64,000 nt of DNA from Solobacterium sp. UBA3691. GTDB lineage: Bacteria > Bacillota_I > Bacilli_A > Erysipelotrichales > Erysipelotrichaceae. The DNA lies in NCBI GenBank assembly GCA_002372175.1, contig DFIS01000049.1:62001-126000 (forward strand). The letters are read 5' to 3'. Shown here one piece after another: positions 7,714-17,100 of the stretch (position 1 is the first letter of the stretch; every line of letters starts with the position of its first letter). The translations under genes and the position numbers were made by a program. Under the pieces are notes generated by a model. The model saw nothing but the letters and a program-made list of their open reading frames with translations, did no database searches and had not been told where the DNA came from.

Positions 7714-10700
7714 ATGAAACGAGTCCTGACGGTAATGCTTTCTTTTTTCATGCTGTTTAACAGTATGGGAGAAGGATCTTACAGGATCTTTGCCGAAACA
7801 GAAGGTGAAGGCGGAGAACCGGAAATCACCGAAACAATAACCGAAGAAGAAACGGAAGAGACAGAGGAGCCTGCGGCAGAGATCACAGAGAGTTCTGAGG
7901 AAACAGCTGCTGAGGAACCTGCAGAAGTTCCGGAAGAAGAGATCACGGAAGAGACCCCGGAGCCCGAGGTAATACCAGAAGAAACAGAAGAACCGGAAGA
8001 ACCCGAAGAAGTCCCTGCAGAGGAGACGGAAGAGCCGGAAGTTCCTGCCGAAGAAACCGAAGAACCGGAGATCACGGAACCGGAAGAAGAACCTGTACAG
8101 ATCAGTATCGTTCTCTCTGAGACGAATATTGAACTGCAGACAGGGGAAAGCGTTACGCTGGAAGCCGCAGTAAGCGGCACGGAAGAAGCTGTCATTATCT
8201 GGACAGCGGATGATCCGGAAGTCATTTCCGTAGATGAGAACGGCACAGTCACTGCCCTGAAAGAAGGTATCTCAGGTGTCAGAGCATCACTCGCAGACGG
8301 TACAGCATATGCAGATGCACTGGTAACAGTTACCGGTGCAGAAGATGCACAGATCACCTTTGAGGTACGCAGTATTGAAGCCGAGATCGGTGAGACAGTA
8401 ACAGTCGGCTATGAACTGACCGAAGGAACGTATGAAGAGATCCTCTGGTCTGTCAGCGAAGAGGGTATCGTTACAATTAATACAGAGAATAACGGTACTG
8501 TAGAAGTAACTGCTGTAAAGAGCGGTGTTGTTCAGGTGACTGCTGAAGTCAACGGCTCCGCAAGTACATTTGCAGTGATCGTCCTGGCCGAAGGAATCAC
8601 CAAAGATGATGAAGAGTACAGTGAACTGATGGCTGATCCCAAGGCGGCAGCTACCGTCACAGGTACATATTCCGTTACATATAACCAGAGCAGTGCCAGA
8701 GACCTGGCTTACCAGCTGAACTCTTACCGTTACAATACAGCCAAGATCAATACGCTGACTTACGATTATACGATCGAAAAGTATGCCATGCAGAGAGCTG
8801 CCGAGCTTGCCTTAAGGTCGGATAATCACATGCGTCCCGACGGGTCGGAATGGTATACCGTATTCGATCCCAAGTACGGAAGCTTAACAAGCACCAACCT
8901 GCATGAGAATGTACTCTTTGCCGGCGGCGGTTATTTAAGCAATGCCACACAGGTTCTCTCCAGTGTTCTGGCAGATGATACACACCGTTCAAGAGCACTC
9001 AGATCGCAGAACAAGGGCTTCGGTATCGGACATGTCGTATATAACGGCATCGATTACTGGGTCATGCTGTTCAGTAATTATGCACTGGATAACTATCAGA
9101 CAACAGCAGTTGACTGGGAACAGAATGTATCAGTTAAGATTGCGGATAATCTGTACTCTTCGCCTTCGTTCAGTTCCAGTAAATCCTTGTTAAAGGTCAA
9201 TGTAGGCAAGACTGTCAGCCTGCCGACGATCAACGGTAAGGTGACTGTCAAGCTTGGCGGCCAGCAGACAACGATCTCCTGCTCAGGATATACGGTCAAA
9301 TGGAAACTGGGTAAGAACGCCTCCAAATACGGTATTACGATCTCCGGCGGTAAAGTCAAGGCCGGTGACAGACCGAACAATGACGAGCCCGCATATATCA
9401 CAGCTACCGTAACTATGAACGGATCGACATATTCTGTCGATGTACAGGTAAAGGTCATCAGACCTGTAACAGGTGTTGTTATCAGTAATCCTCCAAAGGA
9501 CAATATTATCAATCTCGGTGAAAAGTATACGCTCGAAGCCAGAGTATTACCTGACGATGCTACAGATAAAACTGTGACATGGACAAGTTCCAACACGAAG
9601 ATCGCCACCGTCAGCTCCAAGGGTGTTGTCACAGCCAAGAAGGGCGGAACAGTAACGATTACAGTCAAGACCAATGACGGAGGCTTTACTGCCAAATGTA
9701 AGCTCACGGTATATGTACATGCGGAAGGTATTGCTTTCGAGTTTGATGATCTGACCATGACCGAAGGCATGAGCGATACGCTGAAGCCTGTATTTACACC
9801 GAAAGATACGACCAATCAGAAAGTAACATTTGTTTCTGCAGATCCTTCCAAAGTGAAGATCGAAGCAGATGGTACAGTCACAGCGCTGCAGACAACAACT
9901 ACGCCTGTAGAGATCACCATGACCTCGGTAGATAATCCCAAGTTGAAGGCAACACTGCCGGTGACAGTCATTGAAAAAGAACAGGTAGCGAAACCTGCCG
10001 CGACAGCTTTGTATGAGGCACAGTTCGAGTACAAGCTCTTTGATATCGAAGAAACAGGCGGTGAATGGGTCAACACGATCATTAAGGGTGACGGTATTCA
10101 GATGCATACCGATACCAAGGACGCTGTGATCTACTACACGCTGGACGGCAGTAACCCGACAACAAGCAGCACCAGATATACAGGCATGTTTGCTTACCCG
10201 GGCGGAGATGTCACGCTGAAGATGATCGCCGTCAAATCCGACCAGCTCAGAAACAGCGAGATCACCGAGATCAGGATCGAAGAAGATGAGGAGCCTACCT
10301 GGGAGATCGATTATGCAGATCTGGAGAAGGTAAAAGATCCCGAAACAGGCGTCTATAATATTCCTGCAGGACTGTGGGTCGCCGGTGTAGATGAGAAAGT
10401 GAATTATACAGGCGGTAAGATCACCTTCCCGTATATGAGGGTATACTACCGCAACCACAGACTGACAGCCGGCAGCGATTACAAGATCAGCTACAAGAAT
10501 AACGTCAACGTATGTCCGGAAGGCAGTTCTGCATGTGAATATACACCGAAGGCGGATGGGTCCTTTGCGCCGGGAAAGAATACCAAGGTATCCTATGTGA
10601 TCATCACCGGTAAAGGAAACTACAAGGGAAAGACATATGCGCCTTTCCAGATCATTCCGGCAGAGATCACGGAAGAACACGGTTTCAGTTACCAGAGTGA

Positions 10701-12423
10701 ACTGTATCTCTCGCTTGGCACTAAACCGCTGAAGCCTGTACCGGTGATCCTCTGGAACGGTAAGAAACTGAAGAACAAGACAGACTTTGTGGCCGCATAC
10801 AGCAGGAATGCCGAAGGCACAGAGATCATAGACAGTATCACCGAAGCAGGTGACTACTATGCGATCATCTCCGGTGTAGGCAATTACACGGCCGGTACGG
10901 AAAGACTGGCTGTACCGATCCATGTCAAGGCTGATGCCAAGCTGCTCAGCAAGGCTTCCATCAAGATCGCCAATGTTGAGTATACCGGTGAGACGATCGA
11001 TCCCGAGACTCTGGATATTACCGTCAAGGTAGGCAAGACAGTACTCACAAAGGGAACGGATTATGTGATCGATCATATGTCTCCGGCAGATGCGAAAGAC
11101 ATCGGAACAGTAAACATCACGATCAAAGCTGTAAATGACAGCGAATATATCGGTGAGAAGACAGGTTCGTTCAAGATCACCGGAAGAGCAATCTCCAAGG
11201 CAAAGCTCTACTGTCTGAATTCCTCCGTAACATATACAGGCGGTACATTCGAACTGAAGGATCTCTATAAAGCTGATCCCAGAAGACCCGATCTCAGTGC
11301 GGTAACACTGTATGACGGTGACAAGCTGCTGGTGGAAGGCACAGACTATACAGTAACAGTCAACGGCCAGAACAAGGGCAAGGGATCCGTTAAGTTCACG
11401 GGTATCGGTGAATATACAGGAGCTGTAACCAAGAAGTTTACGATCGCCGCAAGAACCCTGAAGAAGGATGATCTGTTTATCTATATCACGGATATGACAT
11501 TCAGCAAGACTGGCGCAAAACCGGAGGTATATGTCTTCCTGAAGACGGAAGAAAACGCACCTGACAGCTATCTGATCAGTGACGGGGATACAAACTTTGA
11601 CGGTGTTGTAGACAGTGACCCGATCTACGGCAGGATCCTCTATGAGAAGACAGATTATACGCTGAAGTACTACAACAACAAGAAGCTGTATATGGATGAT
11701 ACGTACAGGACAAAGAATCCTCCTTCAGTGTCAGTGATCATGAAGGGCAACTACAAGGGAACGATCGCCAACAACAACTTCCTGATCCTCTCCGAAGATA
11801 TCTCCTACATGCGTATTACTGCCGCAGACTTTGTCTATAATGCCAAGAAGAAGGGCACACAGTACTATGTCAAGCCTGTGATCTATGACTATGAGGGCAA
11901 GAAGCTGACCCTGAACAAGGATTATACACTGACGTACTACTATGCTCAGGATGCCAAGGTCAACGGTTCCGCAACTTACAACAGAGCTTACGGTACAGCC
12001 ATCAGAGCTACTGATATTCCTGATCCGGGTACCGTCATCGGCATTACCGTTACCGGTATCGGTTCCTACTACGGAACTCTGCATACGGATTACAAGGTGA
12101 TCCAGAAAGCGATGAATATCTCTTCCTCCAAGGTTACTGTCAACTACCAGAACGGTAAGAACAAGTACTTTGAGTATACAGGCGGTATGATCATCCCGAC
12201 AGCGGAGAATCTGAAAGTCGTCTTGTCCAAGAAGACACTGGTCTTCGGTGAAGACTATGAGATCATATCGATCACAAACAATGTCAAGGCCGGCAAGGCG
12301 ACGATGATCATCCGCGGTATCGGCAATTACGGCGGTACGAAGAAAGTCGTATTCAATATCGGCAAACAGTCGCTGATCCTGGATCTTGGCAATCTCATCA
12401 GAAGCATACTTGGCGGTGATTAA
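7714..12423 (+). CDS. Giant secreted CAP-domain protein with Big_2 and GNYxG repeats
   Basis: The start at 7714 follows ACGGAGGAGAC and opens the signal peptide; an in-frame upstream extension to 7591 would cover the regulatory palindromes and is rejected. The 1569-residue product has, in order: signal peptide 1-27; Glu/Pro-rich stalk 28-126; two Ig/Big_2-like domains about 127-292; a CAP (SCP/PR1) domain about 317-460 with HMRPDG and HEN motifs; Ig-like and Big_2 domains about 480-755; a chitobiase C-terminal-like domain about 769-852 (YYTLDGSNPT); and seven repeats about 893-1556 marked by DY-x-x-Y-NN and G(K/I)GNYxG. A loop like DTNFDGVVDSD lies in repeat five. No sortase or membrane anchor is seen. 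The likely role is in the extracellular matrix or in adhesion; CAP activity cannot be predicted. Confidence 0.9.
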   Translation: MKRVLTVMLSFFMLFNSMGEGSYRIFAETEGEGGEPEITETITEEETEETEEPAAEITESSEETAAEEPAEVPEEEITEETPEPEVIPEETEEPEEPEEVPAEETEEPEVPAEETEEPEITEPEEEPVQISIVLSETNIELQTGESVTLEAAVSGTEEAVIIWTADDPEVISVDENGTVTALKEGISGVRASLADGTAYADALVTVTGAEDAQITFEVRSIEAEIGETVTVGYELTEGTYEEILWSVSEEGIVTINTENNGTVEVTAVKSGVVQVTAEVNGSASTFAVIVLAEGITKDDEEYSELMADPKAAATVTGTYSVTYNQSSARDLAYQLNSYRYNTAKINTLTYDYTIEKYAMQRAAELALRSDNHMRPDGSEWYTVFDPKYGSLTSTNLHENVLFAGGGYLSNATQVLSSVLADDTHRSRALRSQNKGFGIGHVVYNGIDYWVMLFSNYALDNYQTTAVDWEQNVSVKIADNLYSSPSFSSSKSLLKVNVGKTVSLPTINGKVTVKLGGQQTTISCSGYTVKWKLGKNASKYGITISGGKVKAGDRPNNDEPAYITATVTMNGSTYSVDVQVKVIRPVTGVVISNPPKDNIINLGEKYTLEARVLPDDATDKTVTWTSSNTKIATVSSKGVVTAKKGGTVTITVKTNDGGFTAKCKLTVYVHAEGIAFEFDDLTMTEGMSDTLKPVFTPKDTTNQKVTFVSADPSKVKIEADGTVTALQTTTTPVEITMTSVDNPKLKATLPVTVIEKEQVAKPAATALYEAQFEYKLFDIEETGGEWVNTIIKGDGIQMHTDTKDAVIYYTLDGSNPTTSSTRYTGMFAYPGGDVTLKMIAVKSDQLRNSEITEIRIEEDEEPTWEIDYADLEKVKDPETGVYNIPAGLWVAGVDEKVNYTGGKITFPYMRVYYRNHRLTAGSDYKISYKNNVNVCPEGSSACEYTPKADGSFAPGKNTKVSYVIITGKGNYKGKTYAPFQIIPAEITEEHGFSYQSELYLSLGTKPLKPVPVILWNGKKLKNKTDFVAAYSRNAEGTEIIDSITEAGDYYAIISGVGNYTAGTERLAVPIHVKADAKLLSKASIKIANVEYTGETIDPETLDITVKVGKTVLTKGTDYVIDHMSPADAKDIGTVNITIKAVNDSEYIGEKTGSFKITGRAISKAKLYCLNSSVTYTGGTFELKDLYKADPRRPDLSAVTLYDGDKLLVEGTDYTVTVNGQNKGKGSVKFTGIGEYTGAVTKKFTIAARTLKKDDLFIYITDMTFSKTGAKPEVYVFLKTEENAPDSYLISDGDTNFDGVVDSDPIYGRILYEKTDYTLKYYNNKKLYMDDTYRTKNPPSVSVIMKGNYKGTIANNNFLILSEDISYMRITAADFVYNAKKKGTQYYVKPVIYDYEGKKLTLNKDYTLTYYYAQDAKVNGSATYNRAYGTAIRATDIPDPGTVIGITVTGIGSYYGTLHTDYKVIQKAMNISSSKVTVNYQNGKNKYFEYTGGMIIPTAENLKVVLSKKTLVFGEDYEIISITNNVKAGKATMIIRGIGNYGGTKKVVFNIGKQSLILDLGNLIRSILGGD

Positions 12424-12441
12424 GCAGGGAAGGAGAAGAAT

Positions 12442-13653
12442 ATGAATTCCATCGATTATAACGAACTCTTCGAACGCAAAACCATCAATGATACCGGACG
12501 TGAAGGAAGTATCGAAGGTATCATCAGAGCTCTGGGACCGAATGTGGATATCGAACAGTTCAAGGCTTCAGGAGCAGCGGCAGCTACCGCCAGGATGATG
12601 GAAAACTTTGTCCTGCATCCGGAAGAACACGATCCTGCTTCGATCGCCTACTGGAAAGAGCTGGGCATGATCAAGGAATTCCATGGTGAGGATGTACCGA
12701 TGGACTGGGATGCTTACTGTAAGGAGACCGGTCTGGTATATCAGACAGAGAATGCATATCCGCAGAATCTCTGGAAGAAGTGGGCCAGTTACGTACCTGT
12801 CAGTGCATTTGAAGAAGGAAACATGCGCAAATATCCGCTGGTGATCGCACTGCACGGCGGCGGCAACACGATCTATACGGTAGACAGCTGGGGCATTGCC
12901 CAGGAAGCAGCAAAGCGTGAATGGATCGTGATCATGCCGTCCCTTGAAGCAGATACGGTCATTGCGGAGATCCTCGCCGAAGCAAAGCAGCTCTATCCGA
13001 TCGATGAAGAGAAGATCTACCTCTTTGGCTTCTCCTACGGTTCCATTAACACAAATATCCTGGCGCACCGTCATCCCGACTGGTTTGCGGCCGTGGCACC
13101 GTGCGGCGGCGGTATGACAGATGGTCAGATCCCTGAGTTTGTCAGAAACAATCCTCCGCGTGATCCGAAGGGATATGTAGAACCGCACTATGATGTAGGC
13201 TCTCCGAGAGCTTCCGAGACTGCCGGTATCAAGCTGCCGATCATCACCATCAGCGGTGAACATGACCGGGCGAAATACCCTGTATGCAAAGCAGCAGATG
13301 CGGCAGAAGCAGTCGCAGGCATCAATGTATACGCAAAGATCAATGATGCGCCGGAAGTATCTCTGGAAGACGCATTGAAGATGATGGAAGATCCCGATGC
13401 TTCCGAAACAGAGAAGAGAATAGGTCTGGCTCTTGGCAGAACAAACGTCAGAAGTATTACGGATGAAGGCACCGTCTTTGACGCCGGAGATATCCCGAGC
13501 CGTGACGGTATCGTACGCATGCGTATCGTATGCGAAGAGAATACCGGACACTGGCCGACCAGAGGTCTCAGCCGGATCATCTTTGACTTCTTCAGTCACT
13601 TCAGACGTGATAAGGAAACCAAAGAGAGCATCTATACAGAATTAGTAGATTAG
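12442..13653 (+). CDS. Alpha/beta hydrolase, PHB-depolymerase/esterase-like, cytoplasmic
   Basis: The gene starts 19 bases after the giant CAP-protein gene with an AAGGAGAAG ribosome binding site, so both share an operon. The 403-residue protein lacks a signal peptide. An N-terminal ~130-residue segment precedes a hydrolase core with oxyanion motif HGGG (138-141), nucleophile elbow GFSYGS (Ser198), acid in SGEHD (Asp275) and a C-terminal His in NTGHWP (His370). This layout fits the esterase D/polyhydroxybutyrate-depolymerase superfamily. The substrate is unknown; an ester or acyl-glycan fragment is conceivable. Catalysis is well supported; the link to the secreted neighbour is only positional. 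Confidence 0.8.
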   Translation: MNSIDYNELFERKTINDTGREGSIEGIIRALGPNVDIEQFKASGAAAATARMMENFVLHPEEHDPASIAYWKELGMIKEFHGEDVPMDWDAYCKETGLVYQTENAYPQNLWKKWASYVPVSAFEEGNMRKYPLVIALHGGGNTIYTVDSWGIAQEAAKREWIVIMPSLEADTVIAEILAEAKQLYPIDEEKIYLFGFSYGSINTNILAHRHPDWFAAVAPCGGGMTDGQIPEFVRNNPPRDPKGYVEPHYDVGSPRASETAGIKLPIITISGEHDRAKYPVCKAADAAEAVAGINVYAKINDAPEVSLEDALKMMEDPDASETEKRIGLALGRTNVRSITDEGTVFDAGDIPSRDGIVRMRIVCEENTGHWPTRGLSRIIFDFFSHFRRDKETKESIYTELVD

Positions 13654-13677
13654 TATTCAGGGATACAATAACCACGG

Positions 13678-13705
13678 AAGACCGGTAAGAGCCGGTCTTT
13701 CTTTT
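13678..13705 (+). terminator. Rho-independent terminator after the hydrolase gene
   Basis: Perfect 8-bp stem AAGACCGG/CCGGTCTT with loop TAAGAG, followed by TTCTTTT. Confidence 0.9.
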
Positions 13706-13794
13706 ACTGTCGGTCAGCTATGCATAGTAATACTGTAGCGTACTGATAGTATTTAGTTAATTGCGTAAATCGGAGGGTACTGCGAAATATGTTG

Positions 13795-13803
13795 TGGTAT
13801 AAT
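13795..13803 (+). promoter_or_regulatory. Extended -10 promoter TGG-TATAAT
   Basis: A perfect TATAAT preceded by TGG, with no clear -35. It faces the giant gene at 14141 and lies about 340 bases upstream of it. The GGTCAG/CTGACC dyad begins within 20 bases of the -10, near the predicted transcription start. Confidence 0.6.
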
Positions 13804-14140
13804 GCTGTTTGTGAAAAAATGGTCAGAATAATTAACTGACCGATAATGCCGGGCAGCAGGGCATAATCACATCTTTGCACAGCATCCGTTCCATGCCGGA
13901 TTACGGAGCTGTTCATCGTACAGAGGAGGGAAAGACACATACCAAAACGGACAGTTTAACAAATCTTTGCATCTGTAATTCATGTTATTTCTGCAATATG
14001 CAATAAAAAAGTTTTAAAATCGGGTATTCATTTCGTCTATATAGTGCAGGGGATACTTACCTGCAGAATTCACACGCAATGAATATCATTTGCGGAAACT
14101 ACATCACTTCAGGAATTTCACAAAAGGAGGAATGACAGGA

Positions 14141-17100
14141 ATGAAGCGAATCTTTCTGACGGTCATCTCATTCTTCATGTTGTTTACCAACATGGGGACA
14201 GGAGTGACCCGAATCTATGCCGAGGGTAACGCGGAGGAGATCGCGGCAGCTGAACAGGCTGTAGCAGAAGCTGAAGCGGCTTACAAAAAGGGCTCTCTCG
14301 GTTTCTTTGAGTGGCATAATGACAGCGGCTCTCAGGCAGTTACGATCATCAATGACCGCCTTGCAAGTCAGGCCAATGATGATTGGGGTAATACAGAACT
14401 TGGCGCTGATAACGATGCTACATCCCTTACTAACCTGGAAAGAGCCATTAACATGGTCAGAACAGGCAATGAGCTGCGTGCCAGTGATGAGCACAATTCA
14501 GGAGACAATAAAAAACCGCTGAAGATCACCGATACGATGATGGCGATTGCGGAAGTACAGTGTAACGCTTCTGCCGCAAAACAGGGACATTCACAGTTCT
14601 ACGAAGTTGGTGAGAATATATCCTGGGGCAGCACGAATGGATATGATGGATGGTATGGTACCGAGAAGAAAGTCTATGACTGGTTTCTTGCAAATCCCGA
14701 TAAGTCGATCAGCAATGCTGCCGATAAGCAGGAATGCCAGCAAGCATTAGGATTACCATCAGTTAATCATGTCCAGACAGGTCATTATCTGAATATTGCC
14801 AACCCGGATAATCAAGAGAATCGGATCTATCAGACAACCGGCTTTGCGTGGAATTCAGGACCGAATTTTCTCGGTTATCCTCCTACACAGGGACAGACCT
14901 TTGGCTGGGATTACTATGGAATGGGTGCTAAAGGTACGATATATACAGTTGATGAGTACGCGGCATCTTTTGCAGAGTACAAACAGCTTCTTGATGATAA
15001 TCTTGCGGCTGCACAGGCTCGTCTTGAAGCGGCCAGGGCAGGCGGAACGACTGATCCTGAAAAGGTAACATCTATTACTCTTGATAATACTTCTCTGTCT
15101 TTAACAGTCGGCGGCACACAGCAGCTTACAGCAACTGTTCTTCCGGAAGATGCGGCGGATAAGAGTATTACCTGGTCTTCTTCTGATACTGCAGTAGCGA
15201 CAGTTAACAACGGTCTGGTAACAGCAGTTTCCGCAGGTACAGCAACAATTACCGCAGCAGCTAACGATGGCTCCGGTGTATCCGCACAGTGCACGGTTAC
15301 CGTAACAGCTTCATCAACAACCGATCCTGTTTATACAATCAGATATGTTATTGGTGATGATGCTTACTGGGAAGGTGAAGCTCCGCAGACAGAGTATGTA
15401 TACCCGTATGATGATAATTCGCATCCGGTGCTGGATATAGAACCAAAGAAAGAAGGTCATAGATTCTGGAAATGGCGTGCAGTATTGGAAAGTGATCCTG
15501 ATACCGTTATTGCATCATTCTTCTCTGTTGAAGTTTTCCCGGCAATTACATGCGGTGTTCCTGAAAACGGCGTTGTAATCATGACACCTAGCTGGGAGCC
15601 GATCACTTACAGGCTGACACTTCATCCTAACGGCGGAACATTCACATTGCCGGCAGATCCTCAAGTGACACTGGATGATGGCTGTGTAATTACCAGATAT
15701 GAAGAACAGGATGACGGTACTGTAATCGTCAGATATACAGCTGATGAACTGAAGAATAAAACAATTTATCTGCCGGGCGGCGCAAATTCTGATGCAGGTC
15801 TGACTAAGGGCAGTAAACTGCTGTTCTGGCATGCGGCTGAAGATTATTCCGATACATCGTTCACTACGCTCAGCGAGTTATATACCACACAGGGCTGGAG
15901 TACAGATGAGCCCAGAAATGCGGATGTATATGCTCAGTGGAAAGCATTATATGAAGTGCATTACATCATTAATGTTGATCCTTCGGAAGTTACTTTTGTG
16001 ACTTATCCCGATATGGCAGGCGGCAGTTATCCTGACGGCTATCCTGTTTCTTCCTGCGTTGGTGATCCTACACCGGTTCATTTCTCAATGAATCGTGAGG
16101 GATATACACTGAAGGGATGGGCAGTATCTCAGGAAGATGCCAATAACGGTGTTGTCACATATCAGGATGATCAGTTGGTCAATACCTGCCTGGCGACAGA
16201 AGAAGGACAGATCATCTATTTGTATGCAGTATGGGAAGAAAGCGGAACAGCTGCAGATACATGGACACTGAAATATGAATTGGATGAAGGCGCATACTTC
16301 ACTGACGGCAGAAGTCTGACCCAGACATTTGGATATGATCAGGAATGGATCGATCTTGGAAATTCTGCTGTTGCCAAGGAAGGAGTAGTACTCAAGGGCT
16401 GGAACATCTATAAAGAAAACGGAGAGTTTGTAACCAACGTTGGTGTTGGTACATGGGGTGGTACACTCGAAAGTTACTTCTATCCGGAAAAAGGCGGCAC
16501 ACTGATTGTGAAGCCGGAATGGGAAAAGGTTGTAACTGTAACTGTACACTTTATTCTGAATAATGAAGGTGCTGTATTTGCCAACGGTGAAACAGACTAT
16601 ACAGGCTACTACGAAAATGTTCCCTTTAGTAACTTCTACTTTGGCGATGCTGTCGCAAAAAAAGACGGTGAGATCCTTGATGGCTGGGCAGAGACCCCGG
16701 ATGCGGAGACAGCCTGCGATATGCAGGAACTTGCTGCCAAGATCAGTGATCAGAATCTGAAAACCATTACGGTATACGGCGTCTGGAGACCTGCATGGCA
16801 GTACAGGATTACTTATACTGTTGATCCTAGTGAAGGATATTTCCTTGATAATGGAACAAAAGTATACGAAAAGACACAGTACATGTATGAAGAAGAACCG
16901 TGGATTCCCAATGATGTGATTCTGAAAGAGTATCCGGTCAGCACAAGAGATGGCTATGTTTTCGTTGGCTGGAATGTAAAACAGAGTAATGGTGAAATAT
17001 TCAACAGGCCGATGCTTCCCGGACAGTTCAAATATACGCTTGATGATGGTCTCGATCTTGCCGAAAAAGATGCTGATGGGGTCTACGTATTAAATCTTGT

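Larger units (their letters stand above)
13654..14140 (+). other. 487-bp intergenic/leader region with hairpins, no gene seen
   Basis: The first 50 bases carry the terminator of the preceding operon. An extended -10 promoter follows at 13795-13803, and the rest is probably a leader of about 330 nt for the gene at 14141. Two 21-bp inverted repeats with the same geometry (6-bp arms, 9-base loop) occur at 13821-13841 (GGTCAG/CTGACC) and 14045-14065 (TGCAGG/CCTGCA). A GAGGAGGG sequence near 13921 is not followed by a start codon. I recognise no riboswitch class and no credible small ORF. Confidence 0.5.

Noticed and set aside
7779..8357. Open minus-strand frame rich in Ser/Val opposite the acidic stalk of the 7714 protein
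   Set aside because: It is the antisense of GAA/GAG-rich low-complexity codons, lacks a ribosome binding site and has no credible domain.
9547..11076. Long 509-codon minus-strand open frame inside the CAP protein gene
   Set aside because: It mirrors biased codons of a clearly coding plus-strand repeat protein, and its product has no recognisable family, signal or promoter.
13704..13940. 78-codon minus-strand open frame between the hydrolase and the third giant gene
   Set aside because: It covers the plus-strand terminator and promoter, has no ribosome binding site and shows no recognisable sequence features.
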